From positions 11,203,821 through 11,267,820 of the forward strand of contig NC_064043.1 of NCBI RefSeq assembly GCF_932526225.1: 64,000 nt of DNA, read 5' to 3'. The notes under the pieces were generated by a model. It worked only from the letters and a program-made list of their open reading frames with translations. It searched no databases and had not been told where the DNA came from. Within the stretch, counting starts at the first letter, position 1, and each line of letters starts with the position of its first letter. The position numbers and the translations under genes were made by a program. This DNA is from Nematostella vectensis. Its lineage: Eukaryota > Cnidaria > Anthozoa > Actiniaria > Edwardsiidae. Positions 25,308 to 37,900 of the stretch are shown piece by piece.

Positions 25308-25596
25308 TAAAACGTGGACGGGTATTCTGAAGTTTCCAATGGGTTCGTAAAAAAATGTCACGCATCGCATTGAAACGGATATATAAATACTTGAGAGAAA
25401 ATGAAGACGAAAAAACGCGACCAGCTAAAATCCCCATTTATCTGGAAGAAACATTTTATTACGTCACCCTGGAGTAACTTGTTTTTCTAGTGAATCTAGA
25501 ATGAGCGTTGTGTGACACCCGCCAGATCTTTCCAAAATTCCTTTGTGTAAACACGTTCTTTTGGTTCTCATAGAAAGAGAAATCGCTGGCTCTAAG

Positions 25597-26427
25597 ATGA
25601 GTCTAATATCGTCTATGGGGTTTATTGGGGCCGGAAAAGCCGCCACAGCAATGGCTAAAGGTTTTCTCTCTGCTGGAGTTATAAAAGCAAGCGATATTAT
25701 AGCTAGCGCCCCGAGAGATAGCGATTTAAGAAACTTTCGCGCTCTTGGATGCACCGTCACATCAGACAACAAGAAAGTCATCAAAGAGGCCAAGACGATT
25801 TTTCTAGCTACTAAGGCCAAAGCTTTCCCCCAAGTAATGCAGGAAATATCTCCTGTGGTAACAAGGGATCACATCGTTTCTTCGATTGCAGCCGGCGTGA
25901 CTTTAGAATGGCTTCAAAAATCTCTACCGGGAAGGACACGTTTAATTCGAATGATGTTGAATACACCAGTCCAGTTCCGCGAGGGAGTAACGGCGATGAC
26001 CTTCGGAAAATTCGCCAGGGAAGAAGACTATAAGGATATTCACGAGCTGATGAGTTCGGTAGGTTATTGTTTTGAAGTCGATGAGGATCTTATGGACGTC
26101 ATGACTGCGCTCACCGGTGGCGGACCCGCATATTTGTACTTAGCAATCGAAGCAATGGCGGACGGAGCGGTGAGAGCAGGGCTTAACCGCGAACAGGCGA
26201 TGAAACTCGCTGCTAAAACTGCTTCAGGGGCAGCGAGGATGGTCTTAGAAAGCGGTCTACACCCCGGGGAGCTGAAAGATCAAGTATGTTCGGCAGGAGG
26301 TTCGACAATCGCCGGAATCTTCGCACTCGAAGAGAGTGGTTTTCGCGGGGCTTTGATGAAGGCTGTAGCAGCCGCGAGTCTACGCGCCAAGGAAGTAGGC
26401 AAAGGGGAACTGAACAAAAATAAGTAA
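25597..26427 (+). CDS. Pyrroline-5-carboxylate reductase, intronless
   Basis: Catalyses the last step of proline synthesis, P5C + NAD(P)H to proline (EC 1.5.1.2). Single open exon of 276 aa from ATG 25597. An in-frame ATG at 25543 would add 18 residues, but the family starts just before the nucleotide-binding motif, so 25597 is preferred. N-terminal Rossmann motif MGFIGAGKAATAMAKG. Mid-protein TALTGGGPAYLYLAIEAM. C-terminal family signature LKDQVCSAGGSTIAGIFALE. Length matches PYCR-type enzymes. It is the only complete gene here without introns and is GC-richer than its flanks, which may mean a retrocopy or simply an intron-poor lineage. Its convergent neighbour is the ornithine carrier, which acts in the connected pathway. 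Confidence 0.95.
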   Translation: MSLISSMGFIGAGKAATAMAKGFLSAGVIKASDIIASAPRDSDLRNFRALGCTVTSDNKKVIKEAKTIFLATKAKAFPQVMQEISPVVTRDHIVSSIAAGVTLEWLQKSLPGRTRLIRMMLNTPVQFREGVTAMTFGKFAREEDYKDIHELMSSVGYCFEVDEDLMDVMTALTGGGPAYLYLAIEAMADGAVRAGLNREQAMKLAAKTASGAARMVLESGLHPGELKDQVCSAGGSTIAGIFALEESGFRGALMKAVAAASLRAKEVGKGELNKNK

Positions 26428-26463
26428 AATTATATTTAACTCGTCATATGGAATACAGCAGAC

Positions 26464-26469
26464 AATAAA
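26464..26469 (+). terminator. Candidate polyadenylation signal of the P5C reductase
   Basis: AATAAA 37 bp after the stop codon, in AT-rich sequence. Confidence 0.5.
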
Positions 26470-28152
26470 ACAAGAGATTTTAGTAGCATATAAGATTTAT
26501 CAGATAAATCTCTCGAAATGGACGCAAAAAGTGCCACGTGGCCTTTACTCGTCATTTCCCGCCAAAAGAATTAAGAATTATGTTTGTAGCCTTGTTATTT
26601 AAATTATATTTAAAAGCTATTTTAAACATGGCTGTCTACTGTAATAGACTCCTATGCAACAAAAACACACCCAAAACTCTTTTCTTCAAAGTGCCATTTC
26701 TAGAATTTAAAACAAATTCTTCATATATAATTTCAAATCCAGGAAATCCACTGTTTTCTGTTTTTTGCTGAAAATCACTGGACGAGAGAGTCTGGAGGCT
26801 CTGGTACCCAGGGTGGTCCACCTGGGGGGTTGGGGTGATTGCATCCTTAGCTCAGTAATAGGTCACTAGATCCAACAAGAAACTTCCTATTTATAAAAGC
26901 ATGCATAAAATTAAAATTATTCTTACTGTTAACCGGAGTAAACTCATCTCGTCACGTAAGCAGAATGGTGTCCAGACCCCTCGGACCCTCCCTCTGGACA
27001 TGTGTCTGCTAGATATATGGGACCTTCTTCTTAGCTTCCAATGAAGATGTCAACCAGTGTCAAATTCATCTTGTCACATAAGCAGGCACCTTGGCTATGG
27101 TCAACAGAAATTTTTACCCATAAAAGATAGCGAATTGGTTGTGGTCAAAGAAAGTTTTAACACTAAGAGACAGCAGAATCTAAAAAAAAAAACGGTAAAC
27201 ACCCCTATAGGAATATCAGTTGGTTGAATTTTATACCCTAAGAGATGACAAAATCCTTCAATATCCCCTTAAGGGTTGGCAGTTGGTTGAAATGTTATAC
27301 CCTAAAAGATGTGACAATCACTGCGGTCTACTTTCCTATTTTAATCAATATTGTTGGTGCAACTGGCAAATGGTAGTTGTACAACCAATGGTGGCTAGTA
27401 GGTATAATTACCCCTGAGAGTAAAAAAGCATGTAAACTAATCCCACAAGTTATTCCCATTTTCCTGCCTTTAGTGGTAAGTTTGGATAGTAGCCCTGCCG
27501 TTTGGCAATTGCCATTTGCGATAAATAATTATTACATAACTGGATTCAGGTATAAATTATTAATATATCACTCTAATGTAACAACAACAAAAAATGATAA
27601 GTATACTAAAAATACATTTAACCTATAGGTTATACAATTGACCATATATTTGAAATTATGTACAAATGATATTATAAACATCCTATCCTAGCTAGCTTAC
27701 ACAAAACAGTTTATAGTTTATATAAAAACATATTTAAATAAAACCTGTGTAGTAAAGGAAACCTTATGTCTCATACTAAGTTTGCTTTAATCAGACCACT
27801 ACATTCATCTCTGCTGATAGATAAGCAATAACAAAACACATTATAAATATTATAAATGAATTTTTCAAGCTCTTTTCTTTTTCGAGAATAATAAAATCAT
27901 AAGGTTGCTTTATCTATAGAACCTACTTTCCTTTCTAACTTTAAATGAAAATTCAAATAATTGCTTAAATAACAGAGTTATCAGTGTAAGTTAAATTAGC
28001 TAACCTTATTGGGTTGCAACCATTTGGTTTATATAATAACATTAGAAAACAGAATGCCTCCTGATAAAAAAAAAAAACAAAACATGATGATGATTTCATT
28101 TTGAAAAACAGCCTACCTTCCATACACACACCAATAGGCCATTCCAGCTTTA

Positions 28153-28591
28153 CCGTATTTACTCATGTATAATACACACTTTTTTCATGTGAAAATGACC
28201 TGCAAAATCGGGGAGCATATTATACATGAAAATTATTGTTTTAGAGGTAAAAAAATTTGCATAATAATTAAAACAAGAGAAAGCTCTTGAGTATTTCAAC
28301 CCTCCGCAAACAAGTTAGTCAAGTTTTTAAACTCTGTGAGGGGTTGTTTTGACATACCAAATCTAAATTAAAGAAAAAGTCTGGAGAGTGCGCCATAAAG
28401 GACTCGGGCATGAAAAAGTTTACTTGTTTTCAATGTCTTCGAGGCGAACTAATGTTTATATTTCAACATACTTCTCATCTAGGGTTTTTTGTCAAATATA
28501 GTTACTTTTCTATTATTATTTTTTTGAAAATGACCTAAAAAATCAGGGTGTGTATTATACATAAGTGCATATTATGCATGAGTAAATATGG
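28153..28591. mobile_element. TA-flanked MITE, ~440 bp
   Basis: Left end CCGTATTTACTCATGTATAA and right end TTATGCATGAGTAAATATGG are inverted repeats flanked by TA on both sides (28151-28152, 28592-28593). The similarity includes GAAAATGACCT further in. No ORF. Confidence 0.8.
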
Positions 28592-28939
28592 TAATCTTGT
28601 GCGCACATTACCAGGGGCGTAGCCAGGATTTCAAACAGGAGGGGTCCCAAAAGGGTTTTTCAAGGCATTTTCTCCTGTATTTTAAATAATGTCTCATACA
28701 TTTACTGTAGTTTTAGCTGCTTAAAGGGGGGGAGGCCCTAGGCCACCCCCTGCTCCACCCCTGATTACAATAGAAACCTAACTCAACTACAAGAATACAG
28801 TGTGCACATTGTTAAGCTTGCACCAAACGAAGCATGCGCTGCATGACGGTAGTTCAGGTAGGTTTCTATTTTGGAATGGCCTATTGATGTGGCCTATTGG
28901 TTTCATGACGATTTTTAGAATAATTTGTCTTCCGAAGAA

Positions 28940-29369
28940 CAGTGGAACCTAGATTTTATGGTATGCCTTGGTAGAAGGAAAATGTATCGTAAAATTGAGG
29001 TCCTCGATTTTACGATATAAAGGAAAATACATTGAAAATATTGTTGTAGCGAGGTCGGTTTGATAACCAGCTTTTATAAAATAAAAATATTGTAACTGTA
29101 ATCTGTGCAAGACTGTACAATTACTCTGTAAAACTGCATTTAAAACGATCTGTCATCAAAAAAGTAAAAAAAAAAAAAGATTAGCTGTAATCTGTTGATA
29201 GACAAAATCAGTAATATAGTTGTATCAAGGTTGAAATTACGCTTGGAAGAAGAGATTTTTATGGTAAAATCAAGCATCATTGTATCCAATATAATTAGAT
29301 TGGAGTAATTTGTTATACTTTTCACTGTATTTCTACCATCGAGGTTATTGTAAAATCCAGGTTCCACTG
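28940..29369. mobile_element. ~430-bp MITE with CAGTGGAACC termini (pogo/Tigger-like?)
   Basis: Left end CAGTGGAACCTAGATTTTAT and right end inverse (ATTGTAAAATCCAGGTTCCA then CTG). TIR style resembles Tc1/mariner-pogo elements; superfamily is a guess from the terminal sequence. Confidence 0.7.
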
Positions 29370-29670
29370 TAAGTAGAGCATAGGAACTGTAGCTCATCAT
29401 TGCCTTGTTGATAGCGGATAAAGGCACAGTAATAAGTCCCACAATACCATCCTCCACAAATGATATAAATCATTATTTCCAATAAAGTGTCTGATGAACA
29501 AATTTCAAGATAATACTCTAAAAATCCTTTGAGGGGAAGTTGTACCGTGATAGTTACTATTGTGGCCCAGTGTGGTGGTGCGCTGTGCTCTGACATTGAC
29601 ACAATTACATTTGGTTCTATGGGCTGATCAATTCCACAGGGTGACCAGAGGACTTGCACTTGCAAGGGTG

Positions 29671-32551
29671 TCACACATTCTTCAGTAATGACTGGGTCCC
29701 TTCATAGGCCATAAATAAAGCACCATTTGCTGGGAAACATCTGATAATGGATGGTCCAAGCCCCCTATACAACACTCGAAAGCCTGGAAAAATGTAGAAA
29801 AAGATAAAAGAGAAATTGTCTTTTAATGTTGACTACAATGATCGACACGAGTAACATTGATCACAAGAGGAGGCCCAGAATGAAGTTCAGTTTTAAAGTT
29901 GATTTCCATTGAGAAAAGTTCCTGGATGCACAGGAAAGAACTCACATTCAACTTAATTTACTAATCACATCAGAGCTTGAAATAAGGATGGATTGGGGGA
30001 AGAATCAAGCACTTTTCCTTTACACCCATAGAAAAGAGGTGGATACGGTAAAACTGTTCCCATTGCACCCGAGGGCTCCATGCTAGATGTGAATACACTC
30101 TTTTTTATAAGAACATCCAGCCTGAGAACATGCTTAGAACATGCAAAGGCTCAGATAGCAACACAATATTGCTTTACCAGTCTGATGCACTCTAAATTGC
30201 AGAATCAAATTCAGCTTATTGAAACAACCTTGAATATTATTAATTTTGATCATTTGTGTAATTTTATTCCTATTTATTCATTGGGTATTATATCTTTTAA
30301 ATACACTTAAATTTAAGATTTAAAGATTAATTTTAATATTCAGCCAAATGCCCTTAAAATGGTCCAGCCTCAACTGATAATTAGAAGTTCTTTAAAAAAA
30401 AAATGTAATGTAAAAAAGTCTACAGGCCAGTACACCCAACACAGAACAAAGCAACCACATACCTTCAGTTCTAAAAATGAGAATAAGAGTCTCTAAGAAT
30501 CCTGGGGCTTTTCCTTTTCCTGATGATAATATCTGAAATACATACATTTTAAAGTTTTACTAATATTGAAAGCAGAAGAAAGTATTACTCAGTTATTGGG
30601 TTGACTATCATAGCATAATATGTCCTATGTGCAAGCTGACATACATGTATTTGCTTGATAGAGGATGTTAGCTTATTTGGATATCTGAATTTTCACCAAC
30701 TGTACATGTCAGAGTGTCACCAGTGTAAAGAGGAATTATGTTTCTTGTTGCCTTTTGTGTCAAGAATTGATCAGATCCTTATCTTTATAGGTGCTAATAA
30801 CACATGATGTTGGCAATATTTTCTTGAAGTAATCTAAAACAGCTGTTTTGGTCTTTGGCATGCTTTTTTTAAAGAAGGAGGGCCTTATTCAAGAATAACA
30901 TCTCTAGAAGGTTACTGGAGGGAAGGGGGGGGGGGGGGGGTAGAGTTTTTGTGGTAGGTCTTGAGCCCTTACAAAAGGCAGGCAATGTTTAGTATTTGCC
31001 AACCTACATCGTACCACATGATTACTTTGACCAATGAGCACATGTAAAATATCACTTTTGTGATATATTCACCTGTATCCTTGATTTGACCACATCTGCA
31101 GGAAATATCGCTGTCCAGAGGCATGTCCCAGCAAAGCCCCCACAAAGAATCATCTTTAATGGGCTCTTAACTGGAATGATTGTTAATATTGGTGATAAAT
31201 CATAAAGTATTTTCATCAGCCTAACAAAATGTGCCTGCAAATCAATGAAGCAATCACGATTTGCGAGTATTAATATATATAGAAGTTCTACTCTATATAA
31301 TGATATAATATGGATATATTATAATCATACCTGTCAACCTCAGAAAATCTGAAGGCTTGAGAATTTTTTTGGGGGAGTGATGGGGTATATTCATACTCGC
31401 GAACAAATCCACTTATAGACCTCACAAGGGCGTTGCACTACATTGCACTACACAAGGGAATATAGAAAATAGGCAAAATGGCAATTTTCTGTAGAATAAT
31501 TTTTTTGGAATCTATAAAAATCGCTATAAAGCGGGAGATTTGGTGCTTAAGGCAGAAGAGCGGGAGAAGAGGTCGAAAAACTTGAGACTCCCGCCTAATG
31601 TGGGAGAGTTGACATGTGTATATAATGGTAATGATCAAATCAAGTTGTTCTCACCTACATCCCTGACATCCCCCCCAGATGGTGTCAGCATGTATCGGCT
31701 GAACTCATAACCACCAAAGAAAAAGAAATAGCCTGGTACTTCTCTAGCCCAGGTGGCAGTCATACCACGGAAGAGACCTTGGAAGCCATCATTACGGATG
31801 ATTTGCATTGTCACATCTATAACACCACTGAAAAACAGCCAAAGTTGATGCAATAATACCCAAAATACTCTCTTTATATTATGCGGAATGTTTCTTCATT
31901 TTGTATTTATATGGGCTAGTCAATAAAAGCCTGACAATGTAAGTTCTCTGGAATCATACTTAAATCGAAATAGTTAAATCCTGTACTCATTCACCCTTAA
32001 AAATATATCGAGTTAGCTCTGTTAAAAATCTATATATTGAAATTATTATTTTATGTTATAAATTTCATGGCCATTTGTCTTATTGTTTATACACTATACC
32101 TTTTTGGTCCAGCCATTCCAGAGATCAAGTTCGTCTGGTGTTGTGCCTGTAATCGGCATTTGATAAGTTCGGCAGGACAGAGCACGAACGACATGAAAAA
32201 TGCAGCGCCACTCCCTGCACAAGCATTGTGAAATATTGTCAGCTCTGATTCGTGCTTCTTTCCAGTCAATGTCTTAATCAACGACAAACATTGTCCATAG
32301 AATAAAAAGAGGAAGGAATTCTCTGCGATATTAGCTGCTAGAGAGGGTATGGTGCCGGCGTAGAGCCCCTTGAATCCTTCCTGCTTGAAAGTTTTTATAC
32401 CGCAATCCAAGGCATTTTTAGACATCGACGGAAATGTCTGCATTTTAACCTTGATCGTATCAAATGGCTGACCGGCAAACACACAGGCAGTTCCACCCAT
32501 CGCACCAGCGGTGAAGTCCGTTGCCATTCGCTTCGCATTTTCCAAGTCCAT
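29671..32551 (-). CDS. Mitochondrial ornithine carrier (SLC25A15/ORNT1-like), complete, 5 exons
   Basis: Inner mitochondrial membrane carrier exchanging ornithine/citrulline for the urea cycle and ornithine metabolism (family knowledge). Exons 32551..32100, 31827..31655, 31170..31073, 30532..30463, 29783..29671 sum to 906 nt, 301 aa, the same length as human ORNT1. Introns are GT-AG with consistent phase. Three carrier signatures are present: PFDTIKVKMQ, PAELIKCRLQ, PADVVKSRIQ, each on an odd-numbered helix. ORNT-type sequences include GGTACVFAGQPFDT, AENSFLFLFYGQC and EVPGYFFFFGGYE. Start chosen at MDLENAK (32551); an upstream in-frame ATG at 32617 would add 22 residues without carrier character. 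Tail-to-tail with the P5C reductase. Substrate is inferred from overall similarity and length. Confidence 0.92.
31328..31620. mobile_element. MITE with ACCTGTCAAC/GTTGACATGT ends in carrier intron 2
   Basis: Left ATACCTGTCAACCTC and right GAGAGTTGACATGTGTAT are imperfect inverted ends. The body has CTCCCGCCTAATGTGGGAGA near its right end. A fragment with the same right end (CCGCCTAATGTGGGTGAGTC) is at about 47790-47830. Confidence 0.65.
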
Positions 32552-33260
32552 TTTTGTACGAATAGTGCAGTGAGTTGACGAAGGTAAAAAATCGATATTG
32601 GAACTTCCGCTATGCACTCGAGTAAACGCAGAAAATCATTTTATACCTCCCATTTTCTCTTTGTACTGCCTAAGAGATCAATCAAAGACTGGAATGTGGC
32701 CCTAAACACAAAATAGAAAAAGCCACGAGGTTTTTGTAGCAGGTCAAAAATAAACTTTTAGTACACTAAGAATGACCGCTGCACGTACAGATCACAGGCG
32801 CTAAACCATAGGAAGACCGTGATAAATGCGGGAAATGAAGCGGGGTTCATGGAATACCAACAAACTAACTATACTGCTGACTATGGTGATGGTGAATGCT
32901 CAGCACTCACAAACCAATGAAAGGCATTCAAGATCACATGTTTTGTTATTTCGTATTAAAAAATCCTTTAGAGGAACTAAAGGCATCTTTAGTTCATGGG
33001 GCGTAGGAAAACCCGCACAGATCGAAAAAAACACAACAAAACCAACAACAACAACAAAAAAACATCAAAGTTTTGCGAAATAACGATAACCGCTTTGTTA
33101 AAAAAACGCTAACCGCACCAAAAAAAAACTATAACCAAAAATACGACAAAGAGACAAAACCACATCACCGCAAGCTCTCGCGCCCCTAGCTTCTTTTGAT
33201 AATATTTGAAAATCTTGTTTTTGTAGCACTACACAGACGGTAGCCGACAGTAGCGGATCT

Positions 33261-33303
33261 AGGGGAGGGTTTAGGGGGTTTAAACCCCCCTAAACCCTCC
33301 CCT
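33261..33303. repeat. 43-nt near-perfect palindrome
   Basis: AGGGGAGGGTTTAGGGGG, then TTTAAA, then the complementary arm with one extra C. Would form a strong hairpin or cruciform. Confidence 0.9.
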
Positions 33304-33387
33304 AAAAAAAATACTCCCTCCCCTTTTGTCACTCAGCAAAACCCCCCTTTACCGAAAAGCTAGGCGGTTTTTTTTATTAGTACTTAA

Positions 33388-34260
33388 CCCATTGACTCCT
33401 GACTATTTTTTAGCTGAATTTACAAAAAACAGACTGAAAACAGATACCTCCCCCCCCTATTCTGAGTTTTACACAGCCCGTCAAAGTCAAACACAGCTGC
33501 ACTTAGTCAGCGGTATCCAAGCTTTCCAACAGTGCTTTGCGGCCCCCACTTTTAATCCCTCGTCGTTGTGCTGAAACGTGCACAAGTTGATGGTTGCTTG
33601 TATTTTTCATTAAAAATACAGCTATGAGCATATTAGGAGAGTGTCTCAGGACATCATGAAGTCTATTGGGGCATAATTGAGTGCTTTGCTTATGAATATT
33701 TGCAAGCAAAGGTGGATTCATGATGAATTTTTCTTGTTTGGCTTTGCATAGATGAGAAAATAATTTTCTAATGAATCACCACAGCTCCCCTAAATGCTGT
33801 CTCTTCTGAAACCAAACTTGATTCCAAAATTGTTTACATTGCTATTCTGGGTCTGTATGACCTGGAATTGATTTGTGTGGCTTCGGGGTAAAAACCATCT
33901 GACTTTAGGGAGAGTGTTGACTGGCCCTCCCCTCGTGAATTTTTCACTGCATCTCCCAGAATGCTTTGCAATCCGTAAAGGCATCTAAGTGGTTTTACAA
34001 GCCTTCAAGCAGTGGACATTGTGTTTTATTGAGAGGGGTGATTCTGCTTTTCTTTCCTTGTTCGATTTGAAATTCGTCAAAGAACCTGTGCTATTATTTG
34101 TTAAGAGTAGTTGCCAACACCTTGGTTGGATGCATATCTTCAAGACCATTTATCCCTTAGACTGATGCCTGAGTATCTTCATCTTGTTGTGTTTATTTTG
34201 CATTTATGAATTTTTTGGGTTGTGGGTACTTCTCAAAGCCGGTACAGGCCGGTTGAGGGG
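33388..34260. mobile_element. 873-bp TTAA-flanked element (piggyBac-like, non-autonomous)
   Basis: Flanked by TTAA at 33384-33387 and 34261-34264. Begins CCC and ends GGGG, as in piggyBac superfamily elements. Diverged relatives occur at about 53676-54100, 54836-55400 and, reversed, 47810-47990, sharing AGTCAGCGGTATCC and TTTCCAACAGTGCTTTGC. No transposase frame. Confidence 0.7.
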
Positions 34261-34561
34261 TTAATGTGTTAATGCTATCACAATCGATTACAGGTTTTTA
34301 TGCACATACGCTCGAGTGGGCATATAAACCTATTTTAAAGAAAAGGTTGTCAAAAAAATCTAAGCGATGTAGTCGTATCTTCTATCTATAGGTCGGAAGA
34401 GATATATCGCCATTGGGGTCGTTTGCTTTTGTTTAAGCTGAAGTCCCATTCATTTATTACTCATAACTATTAACCTTTACAAAACAGTAGAAAAAAATCA
34501 TACTAGATTAAAATTTGCGAGTAGGGATGTTTTCTTCTTGGTGGTTATCAGGCCCTCTAAC

Positions 34562-34732
34562 TTAGACAGCACGATTTTTTAGTTATATGCGACACCTCTT
34601 CAACTTCAAGTCGTAGAGTATAAATCAGCCTACGACTCCGCTACAATGCTCAACTACGAAAGTCGAAGTGTATAATTCAGGGATAAGACATTTCGTAAGC
34701 AGGTCGCATATGACTAAATCGTGCTGCCTGGA
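34562..34732. mobile_element. ~170-bp MITE with TTAGACAGCACGATT ends
   Basis: Left TTAGACAGCACGATTTTTTA...GCGACACC and right GGTCGCATATGACTAAATCG...GCTGCCTGG are inverted ends. A relative interrupted by another element lies at 62564-62935. Confidence 0.7.
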
Positions 34733-34953
34733 CATTTTCAATGTTAAAAATGCGCACAAGTGGATATACTGACAATCGATATAACCAGATATGCTGGGAC
34801 ATGTACATGATAACAAGGTCCTTTATCTTGTGCCAGTAGGAGAGAGAACAAGTTGTAATAAACTACTGTTATTAATAAATTATTAGGTCAAATAAACCTC
34901 ATTCAAAATGTTTAAAAAATATTCGTTAGTGGAAGATGTAAAAACATCGTATT

Positions 34954-37900
34954 TCATGACTCATCCTTGGCGACACAAAACTCTAGATACAAGTCCCTCT
35001 TCATTACGGTCGCATGCAGGAGAGCTCGACCCAGACTCTCGTAAGTAGCCGCGGAGGCTTGGATTTCAGTCCAGCGCTTAAGAACACCATAGCAACGCTC
35101 GTATAGCTGCGTTTTGTCGGCTTCGAGCTGTTCCAGTTCCGGCTCATCCAGACCGAGAGCGCGGCCAAGTCTTTTCCACAGGGAGCCAACTTCTCGGGCC
35201 AGGAGGATCATGTCATCTACAGTTGGACGGCCGCTCTTGCTAACAAACTCTGTGCCAGCCTTAAAAATACGTATGTTATCATCAGTCATAATTCAGTAGT
35301 GGATTTTGGTTAAAAAAAAGCTTGTATTGTATCATACAGAAAGATATAAAGTGAATAAAAAAACTAATATTGTTTCTCTTGTTAACTGGGGTTTTCCTGA
35401 CAGAGAAAAAAGAGCAAGTTTTCCCAAAATAAGGTCTGGTTAACTTCGGTAAGCTTGAATTTTTGCATACAGGTTCCTTATGTTATGGAAACCAACATAT
35501 CAAAAAGTGTTTTTTTTTTAATTAAGCCTACTCTGCTCGCTAATATCTAAATTTCATATCTTCTAAATTTCTTTAAAATTTGGAATTAAGCTTTTGGTCA
35601 GAGGAACCTTTTGTATGCGGAATCTTGAGCTTATATATTGAGAATTGGAAAATTTCATGCCATTTTTTTGCTCTGTCGGGTTTTCCCATATTCAGATTGT
35701 TGACGAGCAAAATAAAGAGAGTATCCCAATATTGCTGAGACTTATTATCGTTTTGTGTCGATCCAAACACATTCATCCTCGGAATCTCTCATTACCGGAG
35801 TTATTACCGGAAAATAGATCTGGGTTGCCGAGGATGAACACATTCGGTTCGTGGTTGATTCAGACGTCACACAAAATGTGTCATTTTTTTGATCTCCCAG
35901 GATGCTATTTGGCCGCTGTTTCCGTAGACACTTCGGGATAGCTCGAATTGTTTGTAGCTAGCCTCGGTGCCCTATTATCGGACAGCCAAGCAAACGCCGA
36001 ACGATTCAGCGTAAATTTGAGTGATCGCCAAGCGAAAGCACATTTTGCCGTGAAGTTTGTCAAGCGCGCGATGCATGAGTTTTGAATCGCTTGCTTCAAC
36101 GGAGAAAGAGTCTCAAACTTAATTCTATCGTGACTTTTGCAAAGTACATTTGTCAACAATTATTGCCTGATGTATTTTATTGAAAATAAAACATAATTTT
36201 CCCTGTTTTTTTTTTGCGAAGGAATCTGCTGGTTGATAATACGGCTACGGTGTCCGATATTAGGTAAGAGCATCCGATAATAGGGCTTCACAAGACTTCT
36301 TACTAATAATTGTTTTCTCCCGAATTTAACCATCGAATTTTCGTTATCTAGGTCGAATTGTTATGTTTAATAGTAAGTTATTTCTAGCTGTAAAACCCAA
36401 GATTCAATTGTGTTTAGTACGGGAGATATTTTAGCGTAAATCTTAAGTGTCCCATAATAGAATAATGACATAAAATAATAGTAATAGAGTAATAAAGTAA
36501 TAGAGTAATGAAATAAGTAATAGAGTAATGACATAAGAAATAGAATATTAACATAAGTCATAGAGTAATGACATAAGTAATAGAATAATGACATAAGTTA
36601 TAGAGTAATGAGAAAAGAAATAGAATATTAACCCACCTGTGTCCCTACTTCATCATTGAACCATCGCCTTAGACCCGGAACGGTGAACCTTGAAGCGTCC
36701 CCAAAGACACGATCACATCGGTATGGCGTCTCACCATCATGTAGGCACACTAACATGTGAACACAGTCCTGGTCACAACAGCTAGTCCTACCGTGTTCTT
36801 GGCATTTCTCAGATGCACAAGCAAGGCATTCTACGCAGAACTCATGCCGCATGTGTCCTAACCAGTCCCAGTCACGTGACAGTTCATCAAGAGAGTCTTC
36901 AAGGAGCATGCGCACTCGAACAGCCAGACCTTGCTCGCACATGTCAGCAGTGAACGCGGTAAGAATTACTTTGATGCAGCGTTTACCACAGAGGAGATAC
37001 AAATCGTGGCTGTTCTTCGCACCGATGGCAAAGCCTGCACCATTTCGAAACAGAGTTGGCGGCCTTGTGAAGCCCATCTCATTAAAATGGCGAATGAGAC
37101 GAGACACCAGCTGCGGGAACAAGCCATGTGGGACAAAGCCGTCCGGAAAGTGGATGAGCAGAGGACAGGGGTCCCCATCTTTGGGACAAGCTTTAGTCAG
37201 AGACTCGGGTGAGGAGGTGAGTTGAGCCGGGACGAAGTACTGCACGGATTGCTGGCTGTTTTCATCTGGTGCGTTAAGCCTGGCAATCAAGCCGTAACGT
37301 TCCATCATGGATAAGAGATCCTGCTGCGCCTGGCTGTCACCAGGGACAATCTCGCCAAACACGTGATCTATCAGAGACTGGTGCAGGGTTCCCGTCTTCT
37401 CCAGGGTCTTCCAGTACTTTGCGTGCATAGGATCCTGCGGTAGCAAAAATCTCTGATAATTCAGATTCTAAACATCCAAAAAGGTTACGCTCGAGATTTA
37501 TTTGTTAATATATGTAACATTTACTTATTTACATTTAATTTAACACAAAACACGCTAAAAAGAAAGAAGCTATAATATATATCAATAAGCAGATAAAAAG
37601 AAAAGACAAAGAACTACACTTCAAAGATAACGTTGAGAACGTCAAATAGAAACACTAGTCGCTATCAGAGTCTTAATGAACCATTATCTGAGTATCTAGA
37701 AGTATCTATAGTCTTAAAATGAACAAGTATCAATTTATTTAAATTGACATCTTACCATGTGGTCAAAGGTGCGTACTGTGATCAACTTCTTGAACAGATT
37801 AATCAGCCACTGACTCTGCAGCACTACCGTGCCCGCGTGCTTGACGATCACCCGCAGATCGTGGTAGAAGTTCAGCATGGTGTTAACCTCTTGGTCGTCT

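Larger units (their letters stand above)
26428..29670. other. Intergenic sequence rich in small transposons
   Basis: No gene supported. Holds the 3' regions of the two convergent genes, a diverged tandem set of CCCTAAGAGAT-type words at about 27055-27330 (related to 40470-40730), two TIR elements (28153-28591, 28940-29369), and a perfect 14-bp inverted pair CAATAGGCCATTCC (28132) / GGAATGGCCTATTG (28873) that may mark a larger nested element. Confidence 0.55.
32552..34953. other. Intergenic region with repeats
   Basis: Contains the carrier promoter on the minus strand and the 3' flank of ROCO-A. No gene supported. Notable repeats (palindrome, TTAA element, MITE) are listed separately. Confidence 0.55.

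Noticed and set aside
35765-35855. Short inverted repeat with CCGAGGATGAA arms
   Set aside because: Only about 11 bp matched; too short to call an element.
36851-37225. 124-aa plus-strand ORF, and similar ORFs opposite the Roc/COR exons (38060-38479, 59330-59710, 60583-60972)
   Set aside because: Shadows of the GC-rich COR/Roc coding exons on the opposite strand.
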